NCBI GenBank assembly: GCA_027972325.1
Contig: JAPMOS010000013.1
Span: 234,501-298,500 of the forward strand
Direction of reading: 5' to 3'
DNA length: 64,000 nucleotides
DNA from: Paratrimastix pyriformis
Lineage: Eukaryota > Preaxostyla > Paratrimastigidae
Shown here: positions 1 to 12,201 of the stretch, piece by piece
How positions within the stretch are numbered: position 1 is the first letter of the stretch
Layout of the letters: every line of letters starts with the position of its first letter
The notes under the pieces: model-generated
What the model was told of the DNA's origin: nothing
Database searches by the model: none
Seen by the model: only the letters and a program-made list of their open reading frames with translations
Translations under genes and position numbers: made by a program

Positions 1-2356
1 CTGCAGAAAACCAACAACCGCCCACCGACCGGAGGAACATGAACAAAACGGCTCCCCATTGGCCATCGGGGGGCCCGGGGGGGGGGGGGGGGGGGGGGCC
101 AGGGCGGGGCGGCAGGGGCGGGCCTTGAAACGGCAGTCCATGCTGCCCGTCACGACCAGGGGGCCGTGGGGTGGCAGGCGATCGAGGTGATCGTGGGCAC
201 TTCCACGCAGGTGTTCTGGACGTACCTGCGGTGGGCAGTGGGGAGGGGGAGGGGAGGGGAGGGATGCGGGGTGTGGCAAGCAGCACACGGAGAGGTGATG
301 GAGGGGAGCGCGACGACAAGGGAGGGGAGGGAGGAGAGGTGGGGGGGTATGGAAATCTAGCCCTCCTGTACAGTTCCAACGGCATGTCAAAAGACGGCGC
401 TGGAGGAGAAAGTGGAGGGCATTGCGCTGCATTGGGCGGGCTGGGTGGCGGGGTGGCGGGGGCAGCGAGACGGACTGGGCGCCGTTCCACTCCCAGAACT
501 TGAGGGAGAGCTCCTCCCGGAAGCGGAGCATGGGGTCCGAGCGGCGGGTCAGGGTGACCATCACCGGGGGCACGTCCCCGGTCGGCTTCAGGAAGGCCAC
601 GTGCTCGACCCGGTGCCGGGCCGCCGCGTAGTCGCCCGTCGCCACGACATTGGTCCCCACCACCACGAGATCCCGCACGTGCCTGCCGGTGCGGAAATCA
701 GCAGCCCGAAACGAAACGAAACGGCAACGGTGACCGCGGGCCGCCGGTGTCTGTGACGGGGCGGGGCAACCCAAATCCCAGGCGGGGATGACGGGGCGTG
801 GATGGCGGGGCGCGAGGCGGACGAGTTAGTGGCGGGGTCGAAGAACTGCACGGCCCCGGGGCGGCTGTTGATGGCCAGCTGGCCCGTGAAGGGGTCCCGG
901 ACCAGCCCCGTGAGGAGCTTCTCCTTGCCCAGCTTCAGGGCGGCCACCTCGTACTTGGGGCTGTTCGTGGGCACGTGCACCATCAGCACGGCGTTCTCCC
1001 GGGTGCACAGCTGGCGGAGATCGAGACACCAAGTTAGGTCTCAGAGGGCGCGGGGGTGGGGGTGGGGGGGGGCACGGACCGCGTAGTAGATGCCGTCCGG
1101 GCTGGCCGAGACGGTGGCCAGGGGAGCCCCCAGGCGGGGCAGGAAGGACCGCTGCATGGTGGCCAGCTGCCACATGACCAGGACGCCCTCCGTGCCCACC
1201 GTCAGGACCATCTCACCCCCGGGGCTGAAGCAGATGCCGCCCACCTGGTCGCTGTGCCAGTGCTCGTCGGTCTGCTTGGGGGCCGCCCCGATGGCCAGCG
1301 GCTGGTCGCCCGTGGTGCGCACGATCTTGGTGTGCTGCAGCCGCACCCCGGGGGGCAGGGGGGCGCTCACCTTGCCCGTGGCCGGGTCGGTGACGGGCGC
1401 AATGGCCGGGACGGACTGCCGGCTGGCGAGGTACCACAGGGTCAGGTGGCCCCAGCAGTCGCCCGTGGCCACCATCGGCTCGGTCGGGTGGAAGGCCAGG
1501 CAGGTCAGCGGACGGGGGTGGAAGAACCTGGCCGGGAAATCGGGGTGGCGGTGATGGTGAGTGGGCGATGATGGGTGATGGGAGGAGGAGGAGGAGGAGG
1601 AGGAGGAGGAGGAGGAGGAGGAGGAGGAGGAAGGGGGAGGGGGGGGGGGGGCGAACCGTTCGAAGCTGTGCTCGAAAAGATCGTAGATCATGAAGCTGGA
1701 CCGAGTCACGACGGCCAAGGACTTGCCATCCGGGGCCAGGGTCATGCAGACGGTGTCCCGGAGGGTCAGCATGATGTCCTTGCGCAGCTTGGAGGCATGC
1801 ACCGAGACGAGCTCCTCGGTGTAGGCGCGGGTGGTGGGGTGCCGGACTGAGGACGCCACCAGCAGGTAAAAGATGGGCTTCAAGGGGGACATGACCATCA
1901 TCTTGATCTTTTGACCCACCGAGAGTTTCTGGGGTGAGTGGAGAGATCGCGCGTGATGGGACGAGTTGGAGCAAATCAGACAGACCTTCAACATGATGGC
2001 CTCCTGATAATCCCAGAGACGAATGGTCCCATCAAAGGAGGACGTGTAAACCTGGCGGGACAGCAGTGGACCGAGAGTGTCTAGACAGATACACAAACCT
2101 GGAACTTGTTCACGGGATTGAGGATGACAGAAGTCACGACATCATTGTGACCCGAGAGGACACTGCGGACAGCACCAGTTGCAGTGGCAATCACTTGCAC
2201 CTGGGTGCCAAGGATATGGAAAAAGAACCTACGGACGAAACCAGAAATCAATCAAATCCCTATAAAAACGGCAAGCAGCGACTTGGAATCCGGCGAGAAA
2301 AGGGTCGGTTCGAGGCTCGGGGGCCGCCCAGTCGATATTTTCTGCGCAAAGCTCAT
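1..2356 (-). CDS. WDR75: WDR75/Utp17-like WD40 protein of the SSU processome (3' part off the window)
   Basis: WDR75 (yeast Nan1/Utp17) is a nucleolar WD40 protein of the t-UTP group of the small-subunit processome, needed for rDNA transcription and 18S processing. The start at 2356 gives MSFAQKISTG. WD40 blocks then follow leftwards: SSFDGTIRLWDYQ (about 2040-2000), DTVCMTLAPDGKSLAVV (about 1755-1700), FHPTEPMVATGDCWGHLTLW (about 1500-1430), CFSPGGEMVLTVGTEGVLVMW (about 1235-1165), ASPDGIYYAV (about 1110-1080), SLKFWEW (about 510-485) and LVVTGSMDC (about 165-140). Introns between them are short and pyrimidine-rich on the sense strand, one holding a (TCC)n tract. The frame slips by one base at a G run (159-163): one more C on the sense strand would restore HPTAPLVVTGSMDC, so a sequencing error is likely. 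The gene continues beyond base 1. Family assignment rests on the order of blocks and the SLKFWEW segment. A different WD40 protein is possible but less likely. Confidence 0.8.
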
Positions 2357-2469
2357 GGTGACGACCTCCTCCGCAGGAAACACTATTCTCGTCAGCGTTT
2401 TACAGCTTTTTTTCCCCTGCCCCTGAAGCCCCTCAGTTATTTTGAGATATTCTGCGAAGATTATTTTTC
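2357..2469. promoter_or_regulatory. Divergent promoter region, WDR75 / Cys-rich protein
   Basis: About 113 bp separate the WDR75 start codon from the first readable codons of the Cys-rich gene. The stretch is T-rich on the + strand with pyrimidine runs. It is a local GC minimum, as at the other divergent starts here. I see no recognisable TATA box. Confidence 0.4.
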
Positions 2470-5059
2470 GTGGCTCTTTTACCTTTTTTCGTGATCTGCG
2501 CGAACAGCAGTTCCGCTTCCCAGTTGTGCCAATCCAATTGCGAGGATGCTCAAGAGGACTGCTTTTCTCAGAAAAACGATCAAATGGCGCTGTGCTTCGA
2601 GCAGTGCAAATGGAACACGACCTGCAGCAATCTTTGCAAACAAATTCGTCGAATCACCGCAGAAGAATGTCGATTTCAAAATGGGAGGTGTTACAGGGAC
2701 TGCGACAAGACGATCTCCGATTCTTGCGAAGCATCTTGCGGAGTCTGTCATTCTCGCCACCATTTCTCACTCCCACCAGGATGTCTCGCAAGATTGTCTC
2801 GATCGTTGCCATATTTCCTTCGATAATTGCCTCTGGGTGTGCCCATCCCGGTCCCCGTCATCCACACAAGGCCCTGAGTCGCCAATCTCTTCGGAAACGT
2901 GTAACGAGAAATGTACCTCATCACTGAATTACTGTGCCGATGGGTGCCGCTCGTTGGTCAAATCCTGCACGTCGCGGTGTGGGGCGCCCACTTTGCAGAA
3001 GTGCCCTGACATTTGCCAAGTCTGTGGCGAGTTTTTGGCTTCGTCCGAGGCGGCACCCACCTCATGCAACGATCCGCACACACAGAGCGACCTGGAGACC
3101 GGCTATCAGCTCTGTTCCTTCGGCTACGAAATCTGCGAGGTCCCCAACTTTCCCCGAACGACGTCCCACCCATCCTCCATCCGGCTTCCCCCCGCCAGGC
3201 GCAGTGCCCCTCCCGTGGAGACGAGCGTCGAGAGGGCTGTTTGTTGACCTGCCAGGCGACTCGGCGCGAGTGTTGGAGTCTGTGTCTGTCCGAGGGGACC
3301 CGTTGCCAATCCTTGTGCACCCTGGCGGCGGCAGAGGCCGCGGTGAGCGGGGGCACCTTGGACCCCTTGAGCGAGACAGTGCTGACGGGCACCAAGGCAG
3401 GCTGGATGGACGATCTCTGGACGGCCACCACCACCGACTGTGCCGTCTGTTCGTCATCGTGTGTCCCCGGCCCCCCCCATGGCCTCCCTTTCCCCCCAGG
3501 CCACGGCCCTGCGGTGCGAATTGGTGTGCACATCCCGCCACCAGATGTGCCTCCGCGTCTTCACCCCCGCCCAGGCCGTGCAGCCGCGCTCGTGCCGGTG
3601 CGAGCGTGACAGGCAGGCATGCAGCACCCAGTGCGGACGGGGCATGACGAACTGCTGGGTGGCCATGTGGAAGCACAGCTCCCAGACCTGCCTCTCCCAG
3701 TGCGAGGTCGCTGTCCCCCCTGGTGTTCTCCCCCAGCTGACCCTGCTCTGTCTGTCTGGCGGGCCCTGGGATTGCAGGTGGAGAAGCAGCAGTGCGGCAC
3801 CCGTTGCAGCTCGCGGTACGAGAGCTGCTACTCGACCGTCACCACGGACGCCAAGAATTCCCTCGACAAGTCCGCCGGCATTCCCCACCTGTGCCTCTTC
3901 ATCGATTCGCCTCCCGTAGCGACCTGCCCTGCCTGGAGCAGCACCGACGCTGCCTGCTTGACTGCGACGCGTCCTCCGTGCGATGCGCCCAATGGTGCCT
4001 GGACACGGTCTGGCGTTCAGCCGCCCCTTCCTTCTTCCGCCGGCGCTCATCATGGTCCAGGACCACTCCGCGCTCGTGGGCCCGAAGCTCTTGGAGGCGC
4101 TGGACCGGGTCGATCAGGAGGATGCCACGGCCAGCCAGCAGCCGCAATCGGGTGCCGTCTGCTCGGTCCGTGCGCGGTGGCTGTCGCTCGTCCTGACTCC
4201 ATTCCTTGGCTTTGGGTTTGACTTTGGCGGCCAGTGTCAGGCTCGCTGCGAGGGCGACCACATCTCGTGCCTCGCCCACCTCCTCTCCTCGCCCGGCCTC
4301 CGGGTGCCTGCTCCCCTCCAACAGATCGTCACCGTGCAGATCGAGGGTCCGCCACCTCCACCCGCCACCCGCCCCCGGCTCAACAGATCTTCCCCGTAGG
4401 GCTGAAGGGCCTTTTGGGAGCCCCGCTTGCGGTTGGAGCCCTGCCCGGCACCTCCGCGCCGATTTCGACCCCGCTGCCCGCCATCCCGCGCATCCCCACC
4501 GCCACGGAGACGGCCCCGGACAGCGGGGGCTCCGCCCCGAGCATCAAGACAGTCGATCTGGGTGCGGGCTGGAGTCCTACAGCCGTCGCAGTCACCCCCA
4601 CGTCCGCAGTCCCGGCTTTGGGCTCGACAAGCCCCAAACCGGCCACAGCAACCAGCCCCGCCCCCGGCACGGCCAGCAGCGCCCCCGCTTCCAACAAACC
4701 GCTCGTTTCGGCCTCCTCGCCGCCGGACCCCTCGGCGGTTGGCGCCCTGGCGGATGTCTCGAGCCGCGTTGTGGGGCGGCTGTTCGCTTTTCCTCTCCAG
4801 AGCCTGCCCACTGCTGCTGCAACCGGATGTCTGTCCTCGCACAACAGTCCCTTCCCTTGCACGTCCTCCCTGGTGTGTAGTCAAGGGCCTCTCGGCGGCG
4901 CCCACATATTCCTTCCTGGCGCCACTCTCTGCCACCTTGCCGATGGTGGAGGAACTGTCCGGCGATCAGAGCACGACCCCGGTCTCCGAGACCAATCTGT
5001 TACAGGGACTCGATGCATGCACGGCCCAGAGGCAGGACTGCCTCTTGGCGTGTGCGTGA
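2470..5059 (+). CDS. Secreted cysteine-repeat protein, multi-exon, function unknown
   Basis: The first readable segment is a signal-peptide-like stretch (VALLPFFVICANSSSA). It is followed by repeated C-x3-C-x(5-7)-C-x3-C units, for example CQSNCEDAQEDC, CNEKCTSSLNYCADGC, CLLTCQATRRECWSLC and CGTRCSSRYESC. The repeats run to about 4270 across short introns beginning GTCTGT, GTCTGTGG, GTCCCC, GTGTGTCC and GTCGCT, each returning the Cys-rich frame after an AG. A Pro/Ser/Thr/Ala-rich linker follows (about 4390-4800). The final exon ends in CTAQRQDCLLACA and a stop at 5059. No ATG lies just upstream of the signal-like stretch, and an in-frame stop sits at about 2443, so the true start is probably in a small upstream exon. 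I do not recognise the family. The regular Cys spacing suggests disulfide-bonded helical hairpins on a secreted or surface protein. Confidence 0.6.
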
Positions 5060-5173
5060 TTCCATTTGCGTCTATTTCTACTTTTGCCGTTAACCGCTGA
5101 GTCAGTCAAACTTTTCTCTTCGGCCGCTCGGGGGGTCCCCGGCGCCGGTCGCTCTCCCCCCAATCCGGTGAGA

Positions 5174-6834
5174 ATGGCGCGGGGAAAGGAAAAGTCGGGC
5201 GGCGGATGGGGCATCTTCATTCTGGTGGGGCTCCTCTTTCTGTTTGCCTACGTGGCCACCAAAACCCGGACTAAGCTACCACCGGTCCCGAAAAAGGAGG
5301 GAACCATCGTCACCCTGTCCGCAGCATCACCTCATCTCCGCCGGACCTCACCCACTGTAGTGTCACTTCGTCTATCTGTGAAGTAAATCCGACGATTAAG
5401 CGGGCCATCTCTTCATGGAACGAGCTTGATTCCACAACGGTGATGATTATGTCCCGCATCCCGACCATCTTGCACTATGCGGGCCAGTTTCCGCAGTATC
5501 ACCTGCGTCCCCGGCTCAAGTCCATGAAAGGACTTCCTCTCTTAGTGCCGGCGTTCCGCACCGCCGAGGAGTTCGCAGACTCGCCCTTCACCCTGGCCAC
5601 CAGCGCCGAGCTGATGTTCTTCGGGGATCTGCAGGCCACGCTGCGGTCACTCCCCCGGAGCCGGAAGCTGCTCCTGGTGGGTCGCCGGTTCGAGATCGAC
5701 CCCGCCTACCTCCCCAAGGACATCTTCCCCGACCCGGCCACAGTCAAGCAGCGCGACCCGGCCTTCACGCCCGACTTCGCACGGCGTCCCTCGGACGTGC
5801 ACACCTGGGAGCGGACGGTCGAGATGACGACCTACTTCCGGGGCAAGGCCGTCCTGGCGGGCCCGGACCAGGTGGATTACCTGATCTGGTCCAAGGGCAC
5901 CTTCGACTGGGACGCCCTGCCCAACTTCCTCCTCGGTCCGCGCGCCCCCCGCCCCTTGTCCGGCCGATCTCACCCCGTCGCTCCCCTGGTGGCTTGTTGG
6001 TGTTTCCAGGGCGCGACTTCTACATGCCGGCGCTTCTCTCGTATTGGTCGGTTTCCCCTTCTTGTTCATCGGCTCCATGCTCACCGCCACTTCTCACTCC
6101 CGCCCCCTCATGTGCCGCCCAGCCTCAACAACAACATCACCGTCATCGACGCCACAAAGACCATCACTGCCCTCAGGCTCCGCCCGTCCCGGTCTGGCGC
6201 ACCCCCCCCCTCCCTCCCCTCCCCCCCCAAACGGCAGAGTACATTACCGGCCGCCGCTCTCTCTGGGGGCCCTCTCATCAGACCGCCCATCCGGCACGCG
6301 ACCAAGGTCGACTGGAACTCGAAGCTGGCCGCCGAGCGGGGCTGGTCGAGCCCGGCCACAAGCACCATCGCTGGGGCGCCCCTGGAGACCCGCTGGGCGC
6401 CCCTGGACCCCGAGGTGGCCCCGAGTCAGTTCCGCCGGGCCGAGTTGGAGGCCAACGCCCTCCACAAGCAGGACGAGTGCGGCCAGCCGGGCCGGGGATG
6501 CCCCTTCACCCCTGGGAATAGCCACGACGGAGAGGAAGACCAGTGGGAGCAGGAGGCCCCAACCACCCGCCCGGCCGATGGGCCGCTCGAGGTGGGGCCC
6601 GACGGGGTGGTCCGCTTCGATGGCGCGCCCAGCCCCAGGCGGCCCTCGAAGCAGCCCCCTCGGGCGACTCCGCCACCCCGGGCCGGTCCCGGGGAGGACG
6701 AGGACTGGGTCTGCGACCTGGCCGACATCTGGGCCAGGCAGCAGCGCGTCCTGGTGGCCGCCCGGGCGCCCACCAGCGTCTCCCGCATCGACCATCCTGC
6801 CCCCGGCAACGGCAAGAAGCTGCCCCGAAGGTGA
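5174..6834 (+). CDS. Type II membrane glycosyltransferase-like protein (paralogue 1)
   Basis: The predicted start (MARGKEKSGGG) is followed at once by one membrane span (IFILVGLLFLFAYVA), a Golgi type II topology. The luminal domain resembles a family of nucleotide-sugar transferase-like proteins of algae and protists: SSWNELDSTTVMIMSRI, then a strand/acidic region SAELMFFGDLQATL, LLVGRRFEIDP, DYLIWSKGTF..LPNFLLGRDFYMPALLSYW and NITVIDATKTITAL. An intron begins GTCCGCGCG after NFLLG and is spliced to RDFYMP; another begins GTCGGTTTCC. The C-terminal tail is acidic and Pro-rich and ends KKLPRR at 6834. The minus-strand gene at 29362-31326 is a paralogue. There the acidic block reads NGDIMFFPDL; here it reads SAELMFFGDL, so a metal-binding Asp may be lost. 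Exact splicing between the membrane exon and about 5400 is unclear. Substrate unknown. Confidence 0.6.
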
Positions 6835-7198
6835 CGGTGGTTTTTTTATCCCCCCCCTCCCTCCCCCCTCCTCCTCCTCCCTCTCCCCTCCTCCCCGCAT
6901 GAGTAAGAACAAAAGGGCGTCGCCGCTCTTGGCCGGGCGGCTCCTCGCGTCAATCAGCTTGTTGCCAACCCGACGGGTGCGGGTGGGCGGCGAGTGCGTG
7001 TGAAAGCAACCGCCAGGCGCAGCGACTCCCCCGCCCCCGTGTGCACTACATGCTCAGGGGTTGCGTGGCGGACTCCCTGCCCTGGAGTCCGCCGGGGGTC
7101 CGGATGGAGGCGTGGTGGTGGTGGTGGACGCGGGACTGGGGGGCCCCACCAGCAACAAGAGTGGGAACAAAGTGGAAACGGCCTCGGATGGGATCGCC
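6835..7198. other. Convergent intergenic spacer
   Basis: Between the stop of the glycosyltransferase and the stop of the CatSper-like gene on the other strand. It holds a CT-rich tract (about 6840-6900) and GC-rich DNA without a supported gene. It probably carries both 3' UTRs. Confidence 0.5.
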
Positions 7199-10100
7199 TC
7201 AGCCCTTGCCGAAGTCGGCCCCGCTGGCGCGCCTGCTGCCGAGCCGGGGTAAGGTCCGCTGGAAGGCATCCCCCCCGAGACTGGCGGTGGGGCTGGGCTG
7301 GGGCGCCCCCAGGGACGACGGCCCCAACCCGCCCATGGCCATGGCCGATGTCGATCCGGGCGTGATGGTCCGGGCGGAGAGCTTGCGGGCCCCCATCAGC
7401 AGGGCCTCCACGCTGGGTGTCCGGACGGGGGGCGAGGGCCGCAGGGCGGCCAGCTCGGCGTCGGGGGCGGCGGGCTCGTGGATCTGGTGGCCCGCCTGGG
7501 CGCCCGCCTCGTCGGCCAGCCGGGCGGCCTGGATGGTGGGCTGCTCGTCGATGCCCACCGTGTGGATGACCTGGGCCTTCTGGGCCCGCTCCACGCGCTG
7601 GTCGGCAATCACTGCCCCGCCCCGCCCCGCCCCGCCCCAGCACACGCACACACGGACGCCCCGCCCCGGAACCACGTCAGGGGATTCACGGCCCGCCTCT
7701 CCCGGGAGGGCACGGAGGCGTGGCCATCCATTCGGGGCGGACCCTTGCCGGCCGTGGTGATGAGGCCGCCCTCGTCCTGCAGCTGGATGGATGTGATCAT
7801 GGGCACCGACTCGATGCCGTTCTTGGCGCAGAGCAGCACCGAGAAGAAGGCCACCAGCACCAGCAGCACCGCCAGGCCCAGGGTCGACCCGACCACGGCC
7901 AGGTTGATGGACAGGGGCAGGCTGATCCCGTGCACCAGCACCGTGGCCGTGGTGGCCAGGGTGCAGTAGGTGCTGTTGTCGAAGCTGGTCGTCTCGAAGC
8001 GGACCCGGATGAAGTACTGCGGGCTGCCGAAGAAGAACCGGGGCGTCTGGTAGGCCCACGGGGCCCCGTTGGGGGACATCCAGCTCACCTGCACCCACGG
8101 CCCACCGGGGTGGAATGATCGTGAGCCATCATCCGTCTCCCCTGTCCCGGCCCAGGATGGGGGGGCAGGGCCACGGACATCGGCCAGGTCTTTCTGAAGC
8201 AGGTTCACCTGGATGTCATTGGCGGCGTCCACGTCGGCCGTGGGGGACCACATCTGGTTGAGCCCACCCGGGTTGAAGTCGGCCAGCTGGTCCGCGGTGA
8301 AGTCGACCACCTTGTCCAGCTCCCGGCCGCCCCCCACGATCCACATGCGGTAGATGCCCGTGTAGTTGACGCTGGTCTCCTGGACGTCATCCCGCAGGGT
8401 CAGCCGGGGCTGGAAGGTGTTGTCGAAGTAGAAGCAGGGCGCCCCCAGCCAGGCCGGGTCGCAGTACTCGGCGCCCATCGACTGGAGCCCGTCAAAGACC
8501 AGGGTCTGGAGGGGCGGGCAGCCCACGTAGACCGGGATGGTCACGGGCGGGGCGAGCGAGACATCGTCCACGTTGGGGTTGGCCACGTGCAGCAGGCTCA
8601 TCTCCATGTTGACCCCGGGGGGCTGCAGGGTGGTGGCCAGCTCGCTGTCCGAGAGCTGCAGGGCGAACCAGACGTAGCCCTCGGTGTACGAGATGTTCGA
8701 CGAGATGGCAATCCGCAGCGAACTGCTGTGGCCCCCCAGCCAGACGCGCAGCGAGGCCTCACGCAGGGTGCTGGCCGTGGGGTTGCGCGGGTAGAGCTTG
8801 ACGTTGACCGTGTAATTGTCGTGGTCCAGGAAGACACCCACGGGCAGGCCGTCCTCCTCGGTGCCCTGCTGGTAGGTCAGCGCCTCGCGGGTGAAGACCG
8901 GGTCGTGGCTGCTCCACATGGTCAGCGTCATCTCGCCGCAGTGGCTGACGCACTGCACCTGGAGCTCGTCAAGGGGCGTCCGCTGGATGTCCGTCGCCAC
9001 GCCTGGCGCCCACACAGCCCCGCCACCGCACCGTTGTTGTTCAACGATCATCATCCAGCCATCCAATCGGCAGCCAATCAGCAATGAGCATCCAATCGTC
9101 AGCCAATCAACACCATCATCGCCACCGCCCACCCACCACCCACCACCCGCCACAATGGGCGTGTGTGACGAAGGGGCGGATGGGGCGACGGACCGCCCGC
9201 GGGGCCGTAGACGGTCAGGGCGCGGAGGGCCTCGTCCGAGTCGTAGAAGAGGGTCGCCCGCTGGACGGCCCGGGTGGCCGCGGCGACGGGGCTCTGCAGG
9301 ATGGTCACCTGCTGGGTCGACAGGGCCCCCGCCAGCACGGCCCCGTTGTTGATGCGGGCCGCGTACATGCCAAGGTAGTTGGTCGCCACCCCCGACACGA
9401 TCAGGCTGCGTCGCCCAGCACCCATCCATCCATCCCACCCATCCATCCCACCCATCCATCCCACCCATCCATTGATCCGTGAATCCATTGATCCGTTAAG
9501 CCACCCACCCATGCATCCGCCCACCCACCCACCCCAACTCAAACGGGAGACCGCGGCCTGCGAGACCCTGCCCATAGGAGGAAGGCGGGGCCGGCCGAGG
9601 GGATGGATGAGGTGAGGGGGCCGGGGACCTTGTGGCGTTGACGTCGCTGTCACTGGCGGCGTCTGTGGTGGTGGGGTCGAGGGAGGCATGGAAGCTGGCC
9701 CCCCGGTCGGAGCTGACCAGCAGCACGTTGCCCGTCACGAAGAGGAAGTCCGAGTTCATTTCGCTGAACTGCAGCGCAGTCGCATTCAGGGTCGTCCTGC
9801 CGAAGGGAGGCAAGGGCCGATCGGGAATGGAAGGCAACATGGGCATCGGGCGGAGACACATGGGCATGTGGGCATGACAGGCATCTGGGCATCCGGGCAT
9901 CCGGGCATCCGGGCATCCGGGCATCGGCGCACAGGGGTCCATCAGGGCATGGCGGGTATTGGGTCAGGAGGGCGAGCGGCGGCGGACCCTCCAGCCGAGC
10001 GGCACGAGCAGCTGCCCGCCGCCGTGGCGAACTGGGTGTTGTTCTCGATGCGGCCGTGGGTGGTGGCGCAGGGGCACATGGTCACCGGGAAGACGAACCC

Positions 10101-12201
10101 CAGCGACCAGTCCCCCCCGACCCTGCTGCTCCCGTCCTGCACAAGCGCCCAGCCACCCGCCAGGGACGGTGAGCCCTGGCCTCCCTTGCGGGCAAGGGGC
10201 AGCAGACGGTGTCGTTGGTGGTGACGGCCCATGTGTACTTGTGGACGGAGGTCAGCTGGGCGCCCCGCACCAGGACCAGCACCTCGTTGGGGGCCCCCGA
10301 GGTGATGGTGGCCCCCATGACGTGGGCCGTGGGGCTGTCGGCCGGGCCCCAGCCCAGCAGGGACCCGTACAGGTCGAAGAGGGTCCGGTTGTTCCAGTCG
10401 AGCAGCTCCCCGAAGCTGCACTTGTTCTCCCACAGGGTCCCGTTGCCGCTGTCACTGCTGGCGGTAGTGGGCGTCCCGGGCCACCCATCCCAGTCCAGGT
10501 GGGGGTGGGGTGGGGGTGGGGTGGAATATCTTGGTGAGCGCACATGGGACGGGGGGGGGGGGGGGGGGGGGGGGTCCATCTATCTGTTGCTATGCATTGT
10601 AAGGGGGGTGGGTGCTGCGCTGGGGCGGGGGCGGGGAAGCCGGCGGACGTGGCGGAGCCGAAGGGCGGGTTGGCGAAGAGCCGCGTGCCCGAGGCGACCA
10701 GCAGCCGGTCGCCGAAGGTCTGGTCGAGCGGGTTCTGCTGGTTCATGATGTTCATCTGGCGCACGCAGGCCGGCAGGGCCACCCCCCACCGCATCAGCTG
10801 CACCGAATCGTCGGGCACGGCGCACACCAGCCCGGCGTGGGTCAGGAAGACGGCACGGTCGCGCAGGCCCGCCGCGTCGTACACGCCGGGGGTGGCCGTG
10901 GGGGCGGCAAAGGGCATGTCGGCGGGGTAGCTGTCCGTGGCCGGGCAGAGGGCCGGCAGGCTCAGCAGCAGGGAGACATCCAGCAGCTGGTACATGGAGG
11001 TGCGCGAGGTGCTGGACAGGTCGCGCAGGTAGCGGGGCGCGAAGAGCTGCGCCGAGACGGCCACCCCCGTCGAGGAGGGGTGCCCCACCAGGAAGTACTC
11101 CACGCTCACGCGCGGCACGTAGCGCAGCCGTGGGGCGTAGCCCTGAACCCCAGAGGGCAAGAGGCCGAGAAGACAGAGGAAGGCGATGAGGGGCGAAGAC
11201 AGAGGAAGGTGATGAGGGGCGAAGACAGAGGAAGGTGATGAGGGGCGAAGACAGAGGAAGGTGATGAGGGGCGGTCGGCCTCGCAGCGAGACAGACAGAA
11301 ACCACAGGACGCCCCCCCCATCGCCACTCAAAATACTTCGACCCCGCCATCCATCCTTTCCTCGGGGGGGGGGGGGGGGGGGAGGGAGGGAGGGGGGGGG
11401 AGGGGGGGGGAGGGGATGCCGACAGACGGCCTCAGGGACCCGGAAGACGGGCGTGTTGGCCGAGTCGGTGCCCTCGAGGGGGAAGAAGAGCCCCGCGTTG
11501 CCCGCGGTATCGGCCGCAGACCGGAACCGGGTGACGTATGTCGTGACGATCGTGGATTTGACCCGGGTGGCAATGGAGGTGGCCACCCCATGGCCGCGCA
11601 CCTCGAAGCGAAGGATGCCGGCGCGTTGGGTCCGGATGGGGACGTACTGTCAGCAAAAGAGGATCCGTCCCCGATGATATATAACCCACGCAGACTGACT
11701 ACCAGACCCAGTAGGCATCGTCACCGCTGTCGGTCAGGTATGGCACCGGATCGGGCGAGTCGGCAGACAGGGAATCGTCCGAGAGGATGCCTTCCCACGT
11801 AGCCAGGGGGAGGATAATGGGAACTTCACCCAACAAAATAGACTCACGAGTCGCCATCAAGGAGACGCGAGTGCTGTCGATATCTCTCCAAAGAGTCTGG
11901 GCGAGAGACGAATCGGCCATGTTTGAGGCACTGGGAGAAATCCGGATGCACATCTAAAAAAAAAGTGAGCATCCTAAAGAAGTAACAACAGACGGTGTAG
12001 GTCCTGTTGTTTTCAATGAGGACGGGGAAATCCAGCGAAAAATTGGTCATCGCATCAATGTAGGTCACACTCCTGTCAAAAAAAGCAATGAATCGTGGGG
12101 GGGAAAATGAAAAACGAGAAGGACCAGTAATACGGCTCATCGAGTGGTGCTGTCGTGCTGGCGGAGGCCCCGAGGAAAAACGCCAAGAACAGGAATAGCA
12201 T
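7199..12201 (-). CDS. CATSPERB: CatSper auxiliary subunit, beta-like (type I membrane protein)
   Basis: Large single-pass membrane protein whose membrane-proximal ectodomain fits CatSper beta, a subunit of the flagellar Ca2+ channel canopy. The start at 12201 gives a signal peptide (MLFLFLAFFLGASAS). N-glycosylation sites and many ectodomain exons follow to about 8000. The family-like block reads IPVYVGCPPLQTLVFD, then a CD..GAPCFYFDNTFQPRLTL segment, NYTGIYRMWIVGGG, FTADQLADFNPGG and TPRFFFGSPQYFIRVRF, and ends DNSTYCTLATTATVLVHGISL. One membrane helix follows (about 7925-7815), then a cytoplasmic tail ending GSRRASGADFGKG at 7199. At least ten introns are present, several full of microsatellites. 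First exons are about 45% GC, later ones about 65-70%. The assignment comes from remembered family motifs. Other CatSper subunits (gamma, delta, epsilon) share parts of this pattern, so beta is the best but not the only reading. Confidence 0.68.
9413..9530. repeat. CCATCCATCCCA-type minisatellite in a CatSper-gene intron
   Basis: Repeated CCATCCATCCCA units and related ATCCATTGATCCG copies fill this intron. They are not coding in the CatSper frame. Confidence 0.8.
9885..9928. repeat. 9-bp tandem repeat GGGCATCCG
   Basis: About four to five copies of a 9-bp unit within an intron of the CatSper-like gene, next to related GGGCAT words. Confidence 0.8.
11169..11272. repeat. 26-bp minisatellite, four copies, intronic
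   Basis: Four head-to-tail copies of a 26-bp unit (beginning GAAGACAGAGG), differing by one base in the first copy. They lie in an intron of the CatSper-like gene and are followed by G-runs at about 11366-11410. Confidence 0.85.
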
